Origin: Chondrinema litorale
GTDB lineage: Bacteria; Bacteroidota; Bacteroidia; Cytophagales; Flammeovirgaceae
Reading direction: 5' to 3'
Assembly (NCBI RefSeq): GCF_026250525.1
Contig: NZ_CP111043.1
Coordinates: 806,001-870,000 of the forward strand
Length of the DNA: 64,000 nt
Shown: in pieces, positions 25,635-34,664 of the stretch
Position numbering within the stretch: position 1 is the first letter of the stretch
How the letters are laid out: each line of letters opens with the position of its first letter
The notes under the pieces: model-generated
The model's input: the letters and a program-made list of their open reading frames with translations, nothing else
Database searches by the model: none
What the model was told of the DNA's origin: nothing
Translations under genes and position numbers: made by a program

Positions 25635-26189
25635 TACACGACCTGGGTTCTCAGTTAAAAAAGCTTTCCAAGATTTAGATTTTCTTAGATTATTTCCATT
25701 TTGGTAAAAATGGCAGAGAGCTACTCCTAAAGCATCTGTAGCATCTAACATACTATTATCATCCGCTTTAAACTGAAGTATATTCATAATCATAGCAGCG
25801 ACCTGCTCTTTTGTTGCATTTCCATTACCAGTTACAGATTGCTTCACTTTTTTAGGTGCATATTCTACTATAGGAATATCCAATGCCAAAGCAGCAGCCA
25901 TAGCTACTCCTTGTGCCCTACCTAACTTAAGCATAGATTGAACATTTTTACCATAAAAAGGAGCTTCCAGTGCCATCTCATCAGGATGATATTCTTCTAT
26001 AAGTTGCGTTATTTTTTCAAATATCTTTTTAAGTTTGAGTGGATGAGAATTGTAAGAAGAAAGATGAATTACTCCATATTGCAGCAAACTGGGTTTATTA
26101 TTCCTGATAAACAAAAGGCCATACCCTGTTACATTTGTACCAGGATCGACTCCTAATATTATTTTTTCCTTGATCACTTTTTTATTCAT
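25626..26189 (-). CDS. ruvC: crossover junction endodeoxyribonuclease RuvC
   Basis: Holliday-junction resolvase of the RuvABC recombination machinery. The 187-residue protein has the first catalytic Asp in [14 protein letters not shown], the glutamate in [29 protein letters not shown], and the C-terminal acidic cluster with [11 protein letters not shown]. The length is normal. Its ATG is separated by only 2 bp from the ATG of the divergent gene, so its promoter must lie inside that gene: an exact TAAATTTG element is present there (26222-26215). Confidence 0.96.
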   Translation of the reverse strand: MNKKVIKEKIILGVDPGTNVTGYGLLFIRNNKPSLLQYGVIHLSSYNSHPLKLKKIFEKITQLIEEYHPDEMALEAPFYGKNVQSMLKLGRAQGVAMAAALALDIPIVEYAPKKVKQSVTGNGNATKEQVAAMIMNILQFKADDNSMLDATDALGVALCHFYQNGNNLRKSKSWKAFLTENPGRVKK

Positions 26190-26191
26190 GC

Positions 26192-27178
26192 ATGAAATAT
26201 TTATCAGGTGCGCTCAAATTTAATCAAATAAATATAAGCAGAAAGACAAGTCTGGTTTTAAAGGCTTCATTTCTAGTTATTGCTTTTTCATATATCACTT
26301 ATGTAGCAATTAATCATAAAGGATTTAACCAAGACTTTGCACACTCACTAAAAAAAATTTCTCAAAACAATTTTTTCTTTCTTTTTTTTATTGTGATACT
26401 CATGCCTCTAAACTGGTTTGCTGAGGCTTTTAAATGGAAACTACTAGTAAACCCTCTACAAAAAATCTCTTATTTTCAGTCAATTAAAGGTATTATTTCG
26501 GGTATAAGTATGTCTTTTCTTACTATTGGAGGCGTTGGCGATTACCTTGGAAGAGCATTACATATCGACAAAATTAACAGAACTACACTCATCGGAATTA
26601 CGCTAGTAAATGGCATCTACCAAAACCTAATAACATATGCTTGTGGAGGTGTTGGTTTAATTTTTTTATTCTCCAACAATCTTAACCAAATAGGTATTTA
26701 TATAGCATGGGTCGCCCTCGCTCTTATTACTCTATTAATTATAATTCTACTATTTAACATCCACTTGCTATTACCTTTTAAACAAATAAGCAGGTACACA
26801 GAACCTTTTAAAGATTACTCAACACTCGATAAAATCAAGATTACAATTGCTTCCATATTCCGATATACAATCATTCTAATACAATACTTCTGTATTCTGT
26901 ATGCATTACAAATTGAAATCGGTCTTGTAGATTTTTTTACTGGAATTTCTCTAATGCTGCTTCTAAAATCTGTAATCCCAAGATTTAGTTTTTTAAGTGA
27001 TTTGGGTATAAGGGAGTTTTCAGCACTGTTATTTTTTAGTAACTTGGGTTTAAACCCAGCAGATATTATAAGTTCTACACTACTTTTATGGCTCTTAAAT
27101 ATTCTACTACCTGCAATTACAGGCTTATTTATGATTACGAAGAAAGACTTTACAAAAAAGCCAACATCTATTGATTAA
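26192..27178 (+). CDS. lysylphosphatidylglycerol synthase-type transmembrane protein
   Basis: A 328-residue membrane protein with about eight hydrophobic segments and the sequence pattern of the LPG-synthase transmembrane/UPF0104 family: [34 protein letters not shown] and [31 protein letters not shown]. There is no soluble aminoacyl-transferase domain, so it cannot be a complete MprF. Proteins of this class are thought to flip or handle lipids, but the substrate here is unknown. The ATG at 26192 is 2 bp from the divergent ruvC ATG, and its promoter must lie within ruvC. Confidence 0.8.
   Translation: MKYLSGALKFNQINISRKTSLVLKASFLVIAFSYITYVAINHKGFNQDFAHSLKKISQNNFFFLFFIVILMPLNWFAEAFKWKLLVNPLQKISYFQSIKGIISGISMSFLTIGGVGDYLGRALHIDKINRTTLIGITLVNGIYQNLITYACGGVGLIFLFSNNLNQIGIYIAWVALALITLLIIILLFNIHLLLPFKQISRYTEPFKDYSTLDKIKITIASIFRYTIILIQYFCILYALQIEIGLVDFFTGISLMLLLKSVIPRFSFLSDLGIREFSALLFFSNLGLNPADIISSTLLLWLLNILLPAITGLFMITKKDFTKKPTSID
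26215..26222 (-). promoter_or_regulatory. candidate ruvC -7 element inside the divergent gene
   Basis: On the minus strand TAAATTTG matches TAnnTTTG exactly, 26 nt upstream of the ruvC ATG, lying over codons 8-11 of the opposite gene. No clear -33 TTTG at 19-21 nt spacing. Confidence 0.4.
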
Positions 27179-27331
27179 AAATTAATCATTATTTCAAAAA
27201 ATTTGTTAGCTTAGATAAGATAATGTCTAATTTTATGAAAAATATTTTTAATTAAAACCGTCGATTCTCTATTAGGAAGTAAACACTGTGCACTTCCTAC
27301 AAAAGTAGTTTTCCATTAAACAAAAAATCAT

Positions 27332-28327
27332 TTGGTAGAAAAAGTAATTAAATTAGAAAATGTCTCTTTAGTAGATTTCCTCGGAGTAGAGAACACTAAT
27401 ATTAAAGAAATTTCCAATGCTTTTCCCAAAAGCAAAATAATTTCAAGAGGTAACGAGATAAGGATTCAAGGGTCTAGCCCAGAAATATTAAAAATCAACG
27501 ATACCTTTAATAATCTTCTTGAACACTATAGAAAGTTTGGCAAAGTAACCACAGAAAATGTAGTAAATTACATTGAACGCGATAGCCGCGACATACAGGT
27601 TCAATTAAAAGAAGACACTTTAATATATGGCGCTAAAGGTCTAGCTATTAGACCGAAAACCGAAAACCAGAGATTATTGGTAGATAGTGCCAGTAAAGAT
27701 GATCTTACTTTTGCTGTTGGGCCTGCTGGTACTGGTAAAACTTATATTTCTGTAGCTTTAGCGGTAAAAGCATTAAAAAATAAACAGGTTAAAAAAATCA
27801 TTATCACTAGACCTGCTGTAGAAGCTGGTGAAAATTTAGGATTCTTACCTGGAGACCTTAAAGAGAAGATAGATCCATATCTAAGGCCAATTTATGATGC
27901 TTTATATGATATGATACCGAGTGAAAAGTTAAAATACTATCTCGAAAATGGTATCATAGAAATAGCTCCTTTGGCTTATATGAGGGGTAGAACTTTAAAT
28001 GGTGCATTCATTTTACTTGATGAAGCGCAGAACACCACGGTTATGCAGATGAAAATGTTCTTAACCAGAATGGGTCCAGAATCAAAAATGATTGTTACTG
28101 GAGATAAATCCCAAATTGATTTACCTAGAAATCAAAAATCTGGTTTATTAAATGCACTTACTGTATTACAAGGTATCAACGGCATTAGTATAGTTGAACT
28201 AAGCAATAAAGATGTAATTAGACACAGATTGGTTAAAAACATTATTAGTGCTTACAATAAATTTGATGATGCTGAAAAAGTACCAGACAAAAAAGTAAGC
28301 AAACAGGAAAGACAACCTGTTTCATAA
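27332..28327 (+). CDS. phoH: PhoH-family ATPase
   Basis: A 331-residue PhoH-like P-loop ATPase of unknown exact role, linked in other bacteria to RNA metabolism and phosphate stress. It shows an N-terminal region KVIKLENVSLVDFLGVEN and IISRGNEIRIQG, Walker A GPAGTGKTY at about 130-138, ITRPAVEAGENLGFLPGDL, and Walker B FILLDEAQN near 229. The start is a TTG at 27332: an in-frame TAA lies five codons upstream (27317) and no ATG precedes the conserved core, so the rare start is forced. It stands alone, with a strong terminator 23 nt after its stop. Confidence 0.9.
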   Translation: MVEKVIKLENVSLVDFLGVENTNIKEISNAFPKSKIISRGNEIRIQGSSPEILKINDTFNNLLEHYRKFGKVTTENVVNYIERDSRDIQVQLKEDTLIYGAKGLAIRPKTENQRLLVDSASKDDLTFAVGPAGTGKTYISVALAVKALKNKQVKKIIITRPAVEAGENLGFLPGDLKEKIDPYLRPIYDALYDMIPSEKLKYYLENGIIEIAPLAYMRGRTLNGAFILLDEAQNTTVMQMKMFLTRMGPESKMIVTGDKSQIDLPRNQKSGLLNALTVLQGINGISIVELSNKDVIRHRLVKNIISAYNKFDDAEKVPDKKVSKQERQPVS

Positions 28328-28349
28328 ATTATGATTTACTTATAAAACA

Positions 28350-28381
28350 AAAAGGCTATCTCTTAAGTGAGATAGCCTTTT
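28350..28381. terminator. bidirectional terminator between phoH and a small minus-strand gene
   Basis: Perfect 13-bp stem AAAAGGCTATCTC / GAGATAGCCTTTT with a 6-nt loop. The T and A flanks serve both converging transcripts. Confidence 0.85.
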
Positions 28382-28400
28382 ATGTTAAATAAATATTGAA

Positions 28401-28658
28401 TTAATATTTTTCTCTTCTTCTAGAAGATGATGGACAATCTGCAGATAAATCTAAAACACTCCATTTTGCAGCATTCGATCTTCTATGATTGTGTGTGTAT
28501 AATTTCTTTTTGGCTTTACCTGGTATACCAGAAGAACTCAATGGCGCATAACAAGACGAAAGCATTGCTCCTAATAATAAAGGCATTAATAAAGTAATTA
28601 CTTTTCTACCTCTAATTTTTCTGAAATTTCCTTTTAAAATAGGATTCAAATTACTCAT
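28401..28658 (-). CDS. 85-residue putative lipoprotein
   Basis: Short protein with a basic N-region (ILKGNFRKIRGRK), a hydrophobic core VITLLMPLLLGAML and a lipobox-like SSCYAP with the candidate lipid cysteine near residue 36. The mature part is small, basic and Ser-rich (HNHRRSNAAKWSVLDLSADC and then PSSSRRREKY). The N-region is longer than usual, and an internal start is not obvious. It is probably a membrane-anchored small protein of unknown function. Alone between terminators and the symporter gene. Confidence 0.6.
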   Translation of the reverse strand: MSNLNPILKGNFRKIRGRKVITLLMPLLLGAMLSSCYAPLSSSGIPGKAKKKLYTHNHRRSNAAKWSVLDLSADCPSSSRRREKY

Positions 28659-28789
28659 AGCTGGAAGTTTGTATAAATTAGTTCTATAATCGTTAGTTTG
28701 TTCGCATAGAAAACGATGATAAAACGTATTATTATTTCCAGTAAAAAAGTTGTGAACCTATTATTAGGAATTATTCACAGTCTAAGATG

Positions 28790-30253
28790 TTACTTCTTAT
28801 TAAAGACTATACCAGCAATTAGGGCAAATATAAACGACGGCAATAATTCAGCTACCAATTTGAAGTAAATTCCAATTTCTGGTAAGCTTGTAGCCCAAAA
28901 CTTAAATATTGGCACACATAAAAACCCTGTAATCATAGAAGCCATCGCTCCTCTCTCCGAGTAGTTTTTCCAGAATAAAGAAAGTATCATAACAGGACAG
29001 AATGATGCAGCTAAACCAGACCAACCAAAAATAACAAACCAGAATATAGTTCTTCCTGGCACTAAGAAAGCAACAAGTAAAGCAACCGAAAGCGCGACAC
29101 CAGCCATAATTAGTGTAACAAACTTAGACATGCCTACCAACTTGGCGTCACTCATATCTGGATGAAATATTTTCTGATAAAAATCTCTTGTAACTGCACT
29201 TGAAGCTAAAACCAACAAAGAGTCTACTGTAGACATAATTGCGGCCAAAACTGCTGCTATATAAAGCCCATGAAAAAACGGTAGAGCAAAATCTGAAAGC
29301 TTTATAAGTACATCTTGGCCTCCATTTCCTAATACACTGGTTAAGTCCTCGCCAGGCTCTGTAAGAAGTACTCTACCTAAAATACCAATACTAACGGCAG
29401 CAATATTCATTACTAATTGCAATATTACCGATACCCATTTCCCCTTTTTAATTTCTGACTCATCTTTAATAGATAAGAAGCGAACAAAAAGTTGTGGTGA
29501 ACCCAAATAACCCAAACCAATCATTACAAAACCAACAATTCTAGCTACGTTTTCTCCTGTTAAGCCTCCTTTGCCCCAAGGATTTAGCAATGAGGGATCG
29601 ATGGCTGCCATCGTTTCAGTGATCTCTCCAAACCCACCAATAGTTGAAATTGCTGCAATAGGCAATGCCACCAAACCAAATAACATAATACTACCCTGAA
29701 AAACATCTGACCAAGCAACTGCCACAAATCCTCCAGAAAAAGTATATAATACCACTATTATAAAACCAGCCAAAGCTCCAGTATAATAATCCCAACCCAT
29801 AAATGTTTCGAAAGCTGTTCCTGTGGCATCAATCTGAGAACTCACATAAATCACTACAAATACCGAAAGTATTGTAGCCGCCATACCTCTAAAAAAACTT
29901 CCTTTAGAATTAAATCGAGAAACTAAAAAATCTGGAATGGTGATAGAATCATATTGATCGGCTAAGCGCTTAAACTTAGATGCCATAAAAAACCAAGAGA
30001 CAACAACTCCCCCAGTTGTACCCAAAGCTACCCAATAGGCACTTATACCATAAACAGCACCCATACCAGTTAAACCTAATAGCACCCAAGCAGATGCTCC
30101 TGTCGCTCTTGACGAAAATGCAACTACCCAATAACCCAACTTTTTCCCTCCCACAAAGTAATCGCTAATGTTGTTAATTTTGCCTGATGCAAGCTTGCCA
30201 ATGAGAAACAATCCTGCAAAATAGCAGATTAGAATGATGTATTTTGTTAGCAT
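28790..30253 (-). CDS. sodium:solute symporter (SSS family, PutP-like)
   Basis: A 487-residue protein with about 13 hydrophobic segments. Family markers include YFVGGKKLGYWVVAFSSRATGASAWVLLGLTG near the N-terminus, FSGGFVAVAWSDVFQGSIM, and the region AAIMSTVDSLLVLASSAVTRDFY, in which the Ser/Thr of the sodium site is conserved in PutP. It likely imports proline or a related solute with Na+, which fits a marine organism, but the substrate is inferred only from family resemblance. The ATG at 30253 is preferred to a TTG six codons earlier. The gene is monocistronic, just downstream of the tricorn terminator. Confidence 0.85.
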   Translation of the reverse strand: MLTKYIILICYFAGLFLIGKLASGKINNISDYFVGGKKLGYWVVAFSSRATGASAWVLLGLTGMGAVYGISAYWVALGTTGGVVVSWFFMASKFKRLADQYDSITIPDFLVSRFNSKGSFFRGMAATILSVFVVIYVSSQIDATGTAFETFMGWDYYTGALAGFIIVVLYTFSGGFVAVAWSDVFQGSIMLFGLVALPIAAISTIGGFGEITETMAAIDPSLLNPWGKGGLTGENVARIVGFVMIGLGYLGSPQLFVRFLSIKDESEIKKGKWVSVILQLVMNIAAVSIGILGRVLLTEPGEDLTSVLGNGGQDVLIKLSDFALPFFHGLYIAAVLAAIMSTVDSLLVLASSAVTRDFYQKIFHPDMSDAKLVGMSKFVTLIMAGVALSVALLVAFLVPGRTIFWFVIFGWSGLAASFCPVMILSLFWKNYSERGAMASMITGFLCVPIFKFWATSLPEIGIYFKLVAELLPSFIFALIAGIVFNKK

Positions 30254-30281
30254 AGTCCGTGTTTTATTCAAAAAACCGAAA

Positions 30282-30312
30282 ATAAAAAAGGTCGAGGTAA
30301 TTCCCCGACCTT
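30282..30312 (-). terminator. tricorn protease gene terminator
   Basis: Stem AAGGTCG / CGACCTT (30288-30294 and 30306-30312) with extra inner G/C pairing possible. On the minus strand it is followed by TTTTTT. It lies 23 nt beyond the stop codon of the protease gene. Confidence 0.7.
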
Positions 30313-30335
30313 CTCTCTATTATTTTAAATACAGA

Positions 30336-33300
30336 TTATAAATCTCCTAAAAGTGTATCTACTGCTTTTTGTAACTGCTCATCTACATTTTTAGCTCTGC
30401 TATCTGGAGCATTATCAATTATAATATCTGGAGTAGCCGGAATATTTTCCATACTCTTCTCTGTAGCATAAACATACCATGCTCTATATGGCAAACGAAC
30501 GTAAGAACCGTCAATCAACCTTTGACCTCCAGTGGAAATTACAGCTCCAAATGTTGGGATACCAACCAGTTTACCAATGCCTAAAGTTTTATAAGCATGA
30601 GAGAAAATCTCTGCATTAGAATAACTATTTTGGTTACACAATGCAATTGAAGGTTTTGTCCAAGCTGCCAAAGGCAATCTTTCTCCATAAGGATAATAAG
30701 ACTTAAATTTCTTGTGCTCTGCGTCCAAATGCTCAGCAGCACCTCTTGGAATAGTGTAAGCATGTTGTTTCACATTCAATACAGCCATTAAGTAATCGGT
30801 TGTCCAGCCACCACCATTGTAGCGAACATCAATTACGATTCCTTCTTTACCTAAACCAGCAGCGGTTAATTCTCTTTCAAACTGCTCGAAACTAGTCCAG
30901 TTCATTCCTCGAATGTGGATATAACCTAATTTACCATTTGAGTACTTTTCTGTAAGCTTTTGGCGATCTTTCACCCATTCTTCATACAATGCGGTACTAA
31001 TTGAAGAAGCTGGTCTAATTACCACTTCCTTATTACCACTAAGAGTTAATAGCACTCTTTCATTTGCTGTGTTGATAAATGGCAAATAGAAGTTTTCTGT
31101 TGAAGAAACAGCTTCGCCATTTACTGCTGTAATTACATCTCCAACATTTAATTTACTTTTAGTTCTATCTGCAGGTGTGTTAGGTACAACTCTAACTACT
31201 TCAATCCCATTTTTTGTTGGTTTAATTTCAACGCCTAATAATCCTGTTCTTTCTCTTTGAGTTTCAGCTCTGTCTGAACCATACAAGCCCATGTGGCTGG
31301 CATTTAACTGGCCCAACATCGTATTAAAGATATCTGCAAAGTCTCTTTCAGTTGAAGCTTCTAGCGCCCAAACTTTATATTTCTTTTTTAAAGCATCGAA
31401 ATCTTGACCATGAAAATCTGGATCGTAGAAACCTGCATCAAGTGTACGCCAAGCTTCTTCGAATATCTGGTTTCTTTCTTCTGGAAAGTTAATTGACATT
31501 TTAGCAGTAAAAGGTAATCCTTCTTGTTTGCCTTTATCTGCTTCGAAAGTAGCTATACTACCACCAGATTTTATAGCATATAACTTTTTACCACTATTTC
31601 CCAATTGCAATGCATAAGGATTAGTGTCTTTCGAAGTAAGTCTGTCCATTTCAGAACCATCCCATTTAATTTTATGTAGGTCGCTTTCTGCTTCAAAAGT
31701 TTGTCTACCACTTCTATTATTTACAAAGTAAAAGAATTCACCATCTTTAGAGATCACCATATTCGCTTCGTTACCCGGCATAGAAGTAACTTGCTGCAAA
31801 CGATAATGAATGTCTTCGAAATCTATCTGAATTGGCTCAACTGTGTCTTCTTTCTTATCATCACCTTTCTTCTTATCTTTGTCTTTGTCATCTTCATCTG
31901 AAAATTCTTCCCAATCTTGTTTGGTTTTTTCCCAGTCTTCTTTCTTTAACCAAGCAAACCAAACATCTATATCACCATTATTTCTTGCAGAAAGGAAACC
32001 TAATTTAGAACCATCTGCACTCCAATATGGATTACCATCTGACTTTGGATGCATACTAATATTTACTGGCTCAGATTTACCATTTGCTTCATGGATATAA
32101 ACCTCTTCGTTAAACTCAAGATCTTCTAAAGAATAAGCCAACCAACGAGAATCAGGACTCCAACTTACGCCACCAGGTGTTGACCAACCATCTTGTATAG
32201 TAACGGTATTAGATAAAGTACCATCAGTAGAGATATCAGCGGTATATAAAGCACCTCTCCCCTTTCTGTAAGCGATTTTCTTTTCGTCTGGCGATATTAC
32301 AGGGTTACTCTCATCTTCTGGCGTATTGGTCAGTCTTTTTACCTCATGTTTTAGACTTTTGAAAATATTTGTTTCTTCCGGATCGCTAGATTTTACCATG
32401 TATAAATCATACTGACCTTCTCTGTCTGACACAAATAGTAAAGTAGAGTCGTTTAACCAAGTAACATCTTGGTCTCTGTAAGGACTTTTTGTAACTCTTA
32501 CTGTTCTGCTTTTCTCTTTATCATTCTCTCCTACAAAAATTTCCCCTCTAACTACTACTGCAAAATATTTTTCACTAGGAGAAACAGTAAATTCAGATGC
32601 ATCCCTAGTAAAAGTTTTATGTACTACCGGATCAAATCTGTAATCGGCACTTACATTTACTTTAATTGGAGTGATAGACATATCAGCCAGTTTTAAGCTA
32701 AAAATTCCATCTTGTCTTTCAAAAACGATAGTTGAGCCATCTTCACTCACATCAAAATGTCTTATACCATCATTAGTAAAGTTAGTAACAACATCAGCTC
32801 CACCGTCTGCACTTCCATCTGCTGTAACTTTTTGCTTTAATATATTGTATTTGCCATTTGCAGCACTCAATATATATAAGGTATTATCATCTCCCCACTC
32901 AGCTTTTACATCCTGACCTTCGAAAGTAGTTAGCTGCGTATATTTACTTGTACCTGTATTGTAAATCCAGGTATCTCTGTTTGCTGGGCCTGTGTAAGCT
33001 TCTCTTTCAATTCTACATGAGCCCATTACCATAGCGATTAATTTGCCATTTGGAGACGGTGCTGCTTGAAAACCTACTGCATCTATTATTCTATAAGGTG
33101 TACCTCCATTAACAGAAACTACATGAATTTCCCTTTCTCTCTCAATTTGAACAAAGTTTCTACGGGTTTCAAAAAGAATTTCATCATTTCCTCTCCATGC
33201 AGTTGGCTGGTCGCCAGAAGAATGATAAGTTAATCTCATTGGTAATCCGCCCTCTGCCTCAACTATATAAATGTCATCATTACCAAATCGATCGCTACTA

Positions 33301-33542
33301 AAGGCAATCTTAGAACCATCTGGACTCCAAATTGGCGATGCGTCATAAGCTTCGTGGATAGTAAGTCTTTTTGGCTGGCTACCATCTATATTTGCAGTCC
33401 AGATATCTCCTTGGTAGCTAAATGCTATTTTGGAACCATCTGGATTTAGTGCTGGAAAACGGATTAGTGGATTGTCTTGTGCATAAGCTTGCTGAAAGAA
33501 CATGAGCAAAACACATGTTTTAAGTATTTGCTTTAGATACAT
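30336..33542 (-). CDS. tricorn-type S41 family protease with beta-propeller domains
   Basis: A 1068-residue exported protease (signal peptide MYLKQILKTCVLLMFFQQAYA, cleavage near AYAQ). Residues 25-650 form WD40-like/TolB propeller repeats (FPALNPDGSKIAFSYQGDIW, PIWSPDGSKIAFSSDR), interrupted by a highly charged Asp/Lys linker around residue 550. A PDZ domain follows near 760-840 (GLLGVEIKP, NVGDVITAVNGE). The C-terminal S41 domain contains GYIHIRGM, DVRYNGGGWT and SYSNAEIFSHAYKTLGIG with the nucleophilic Ser. It probably degrades peptides in the periplasm. Common in Bacteroidota. Transcribed alone. Confidence 0.92.
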   Translation of the reverse strand: MYLKQILKTCVLLMFFQQAYAQDNPLIRFPALNPDGSKIAFSYQGDIWTANIDGSQPKRLTIHEAYDASPIWSPDGSKIAFSSDRFGNDDIYIVEAEGGLPMRLTYHSSGDQPTAWRGNDEILFETRRNFVQIEREREIHVVSVNGGTPYRIIDAVGFQAAPSPNGKLIAMVMGSCRIEREAYTGPANRDTWIYNTGTSKYTQLTTFEGQDVKAEWGDDNTLYILSAANGKYNILKQKVTADGSADGGADVVTNFTNDGIRHFDVSEDGSTIVFERQDGIFSLKLADMSITPIKVNVSADYRFDPVVHKTFTRDASEFTVSPSEKYFAVVVRGEIFVGENDKEKSRTVRVTKSPYRDQDVTWLNDSTLLFVSDREGQYDLYMVKSSDPEETNIFKSLKHEVKRLTNTPEDESNPVISPDEKKIAYRKGRGALYTADISTDGTLSNTVTIQDGWSTPGGVSWSPDSRWLAYSLEDLEFNEEVYIHEANGKSEPVNISMHPKSDGNPYWSADGSKLGFLSARNNGDIDVWFAWLKKEDWEKTKQDWEEFSDEDDKDKDKKKGDDKKEDTVEPIQIDFEDIHYRLQQVTSMPGNEANMVISKDGEFFYFVNNRSGRQTFEAESDLHKIKWDGSEMDRLTSKDTNPYALQLGNSGKKLYAIKSGGSIATFEADKGKQEGLPFTAKMSINFPEERNQIFEEAWRTLDAGFYDPDFHGQDFDALKKKYKVWALEASTERDFADIFNTMLGQLNASHMGLYGSDRAETQRERTGLLGVEIKPTKNGIEVVRVVPNTPADRTKSKLNVGDVITAVNGEAVSSTENFYLPFINTANERVLLTLSGNKEVVIRPASSISTALYEEWVKDRQKLTEKYSNGKLGYIHIRGMNWTSFEQFERELTAAGLGKEGIVIDVRYNGGGWTTDYLMAVLNVKQHAYTIPRGAAEHLDAEHKKFKSYYPYGERLPLAAWTKPSIALCNQNSYSNAEIFSHAYKTLGIGKLVGIPTFGAVISTGGQRLIDGSYVRLPYRAWYVYATEKSMENIPATPDIIIDNAPDSRAKNVDEQLQKAVDTLLGDL

Positions 33543-33680
33543 TGTGTGTGATTGTTTAATATAAAAATTAGTATTTGATTTAAGCTCCGTAATTTTATCT
33601 CGTAAATATACAGAATAGAATTTTCTGTTAAATTTTATTGATAAAATAGCCAGCCTGTTAATTCTTAATATGTGATTTTT

Positions 33681-33688
33681 TAATTTTG
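33681..33688 (+). promoter_or_regulatory. -7 element directly upstream of the J-domain gene
   Basis: TAATTTTG, an exact TAnnTTTG match, ends 4 nt before the ATG at 33693. If used, transcription would start at or next to the start codon and give a leaderless mRNA. No clear -33 element. Confidence 0.35.
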
Positions 33689-33692
33689 CAGA

Positions 33693-34475
33693 ATGGATAA
33701 ATCAAATACCATATTTGAAGATAAACGGGACTCTGAAAACGAAGCCTTTGAAGAAAGAATCGTAAACCCTGAAGGCAACGGTATGGAACACCATACTTTT
33801 GTTGCCGCTTGCGAAACACCAGAAGAGAAAGTGTTTTGGGTTATTGCTCACGATCACAAACGTAGGCCTCACATTTTTGGGACGTCTAACAATTTTAAGG
33901 ACGCAGAAAAAGCAGTACTTGAAACGTTAGACAATACTCGCGCTACTTGCAGAAGTTTTCAATTTGCTTTAGAAGAATATCTGGAGCAAAAAATTGAAGA
34001 AGCTTCTAAAATGGGTGATGAGATGAACTTTGCCCAAACTTCCAGACTGGAATTTGTATACGAAAAATACGGACCATGCAAATACCAGATCAAGAAGAAA
34101 TCTAGTGCAGAGATTGAAGTGTATGGCACACGTTATCATGAGAAATTTAAACCTGATACAAGCACACCAGTTTTTAAACTCAACAAAAGAGAACTGGATA
34201 ACAAAGGTGAAACCAAAGCAAGAGGTCAAATTTTTTGTACCGAATTAAGAAAAGCTCAGGTAGACAAATTCAGAAAGGCTCCAAGTTACCTGCAAATTTT
34301 TGGGCTAGACTGGACAGCCGAGATCGACGATGTAAAGTACTGGTATCGTAAACTCAGTAAAGAATATCATCCAGATCGCGGTGGATCAGTAAAAAAATTC
34401 AGAGAGTTAACAGAGAGTTACGAGAAAGCAGTAAAATACATTCACGCTCGAAACGAAAGAGATGGATTTATATAA
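33693..34475 (+). CDS. J-domain (DnaJ-like) protein
   Basis: A 260-residue cytoplasmic protein whose C-terminal 65 residues are a J domain: YLQIFGLDWTAEIDDVKYWY, RKLSKEYHPDRGG with the invariant HPD, and FRELTESYEKAVKYI. The first 190 residues are unrecognised and acidic to mixed, including VFWVIAHDHKRRPHIFGTSNNF and a helical stretch. J proteins recruit DnaK through HPD, so this is presumably a dedicated co-chaperone whose N-terminal part binds a specific client. It lacks the G/F and zinc-finger regions of canonical DnaJ. Transcribed alone, 188 nt upstream of valS. Confidence 0.82.
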   Translation: MDKSNTIFEDKRDSENEAFEERIVNPEGNGMEHHTFVAACETPEEKVFWVIAHDHKRRPHIFGTSNNFKDAEKAVLETLDNTRATCRSFQFALEEYLEQKIEEASKMGDEMNFAQTSRLEFVYEKYGPCKYQIKKKSSAEIEVYGTRYHEKFKPDTSTPVFKLNKRELDNKGETKARGQIFCTELRKAQVDKFRKAPSYLQIFGLDWTAEIDDVKYWYRKLSKEYHPDRGGSVKKFRELTESYEKAVKYIHARNERDGFI

Positions 34476-34633
34476 GCCACACTCTCAAACCTGAATTTTG
34501 TAAAATATTCAATTCCTTTTTGGTATAAATCTGTTTATTACATTTTATCTGTAATTAAGCTGTTTAGCTGGCAGGTTTTATACTACCCAAAAGGAATTTC
34601 TTTAACTTAGTATCTAATTTAAGTAAAGCCTTT

Positions 34634-34641
34634 TATTTTTG
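34634..34641 (+). promoter_or_regulatory. candidate valS promoter -7 element
   Basis: TATTTTTG matches TAnnTTTG exactly, 23 nt upstream of the valS ATG, giving a leader of about 17 nt. The -33 region reads TTTAAC and is not a clear TTTG. Confidence 0.4.
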
Positions 34642-34664
34642 CTGTTTAAGCAATAAAAATCGAG

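Noticed and set aside
31843..31900. Lys/Asp-rich repeat-like stretch in the tricorn protease gene
   Set aside because: It encodes a charged interdomain linker in frame; low-complexity coding sequence, not a DNA repeat element.
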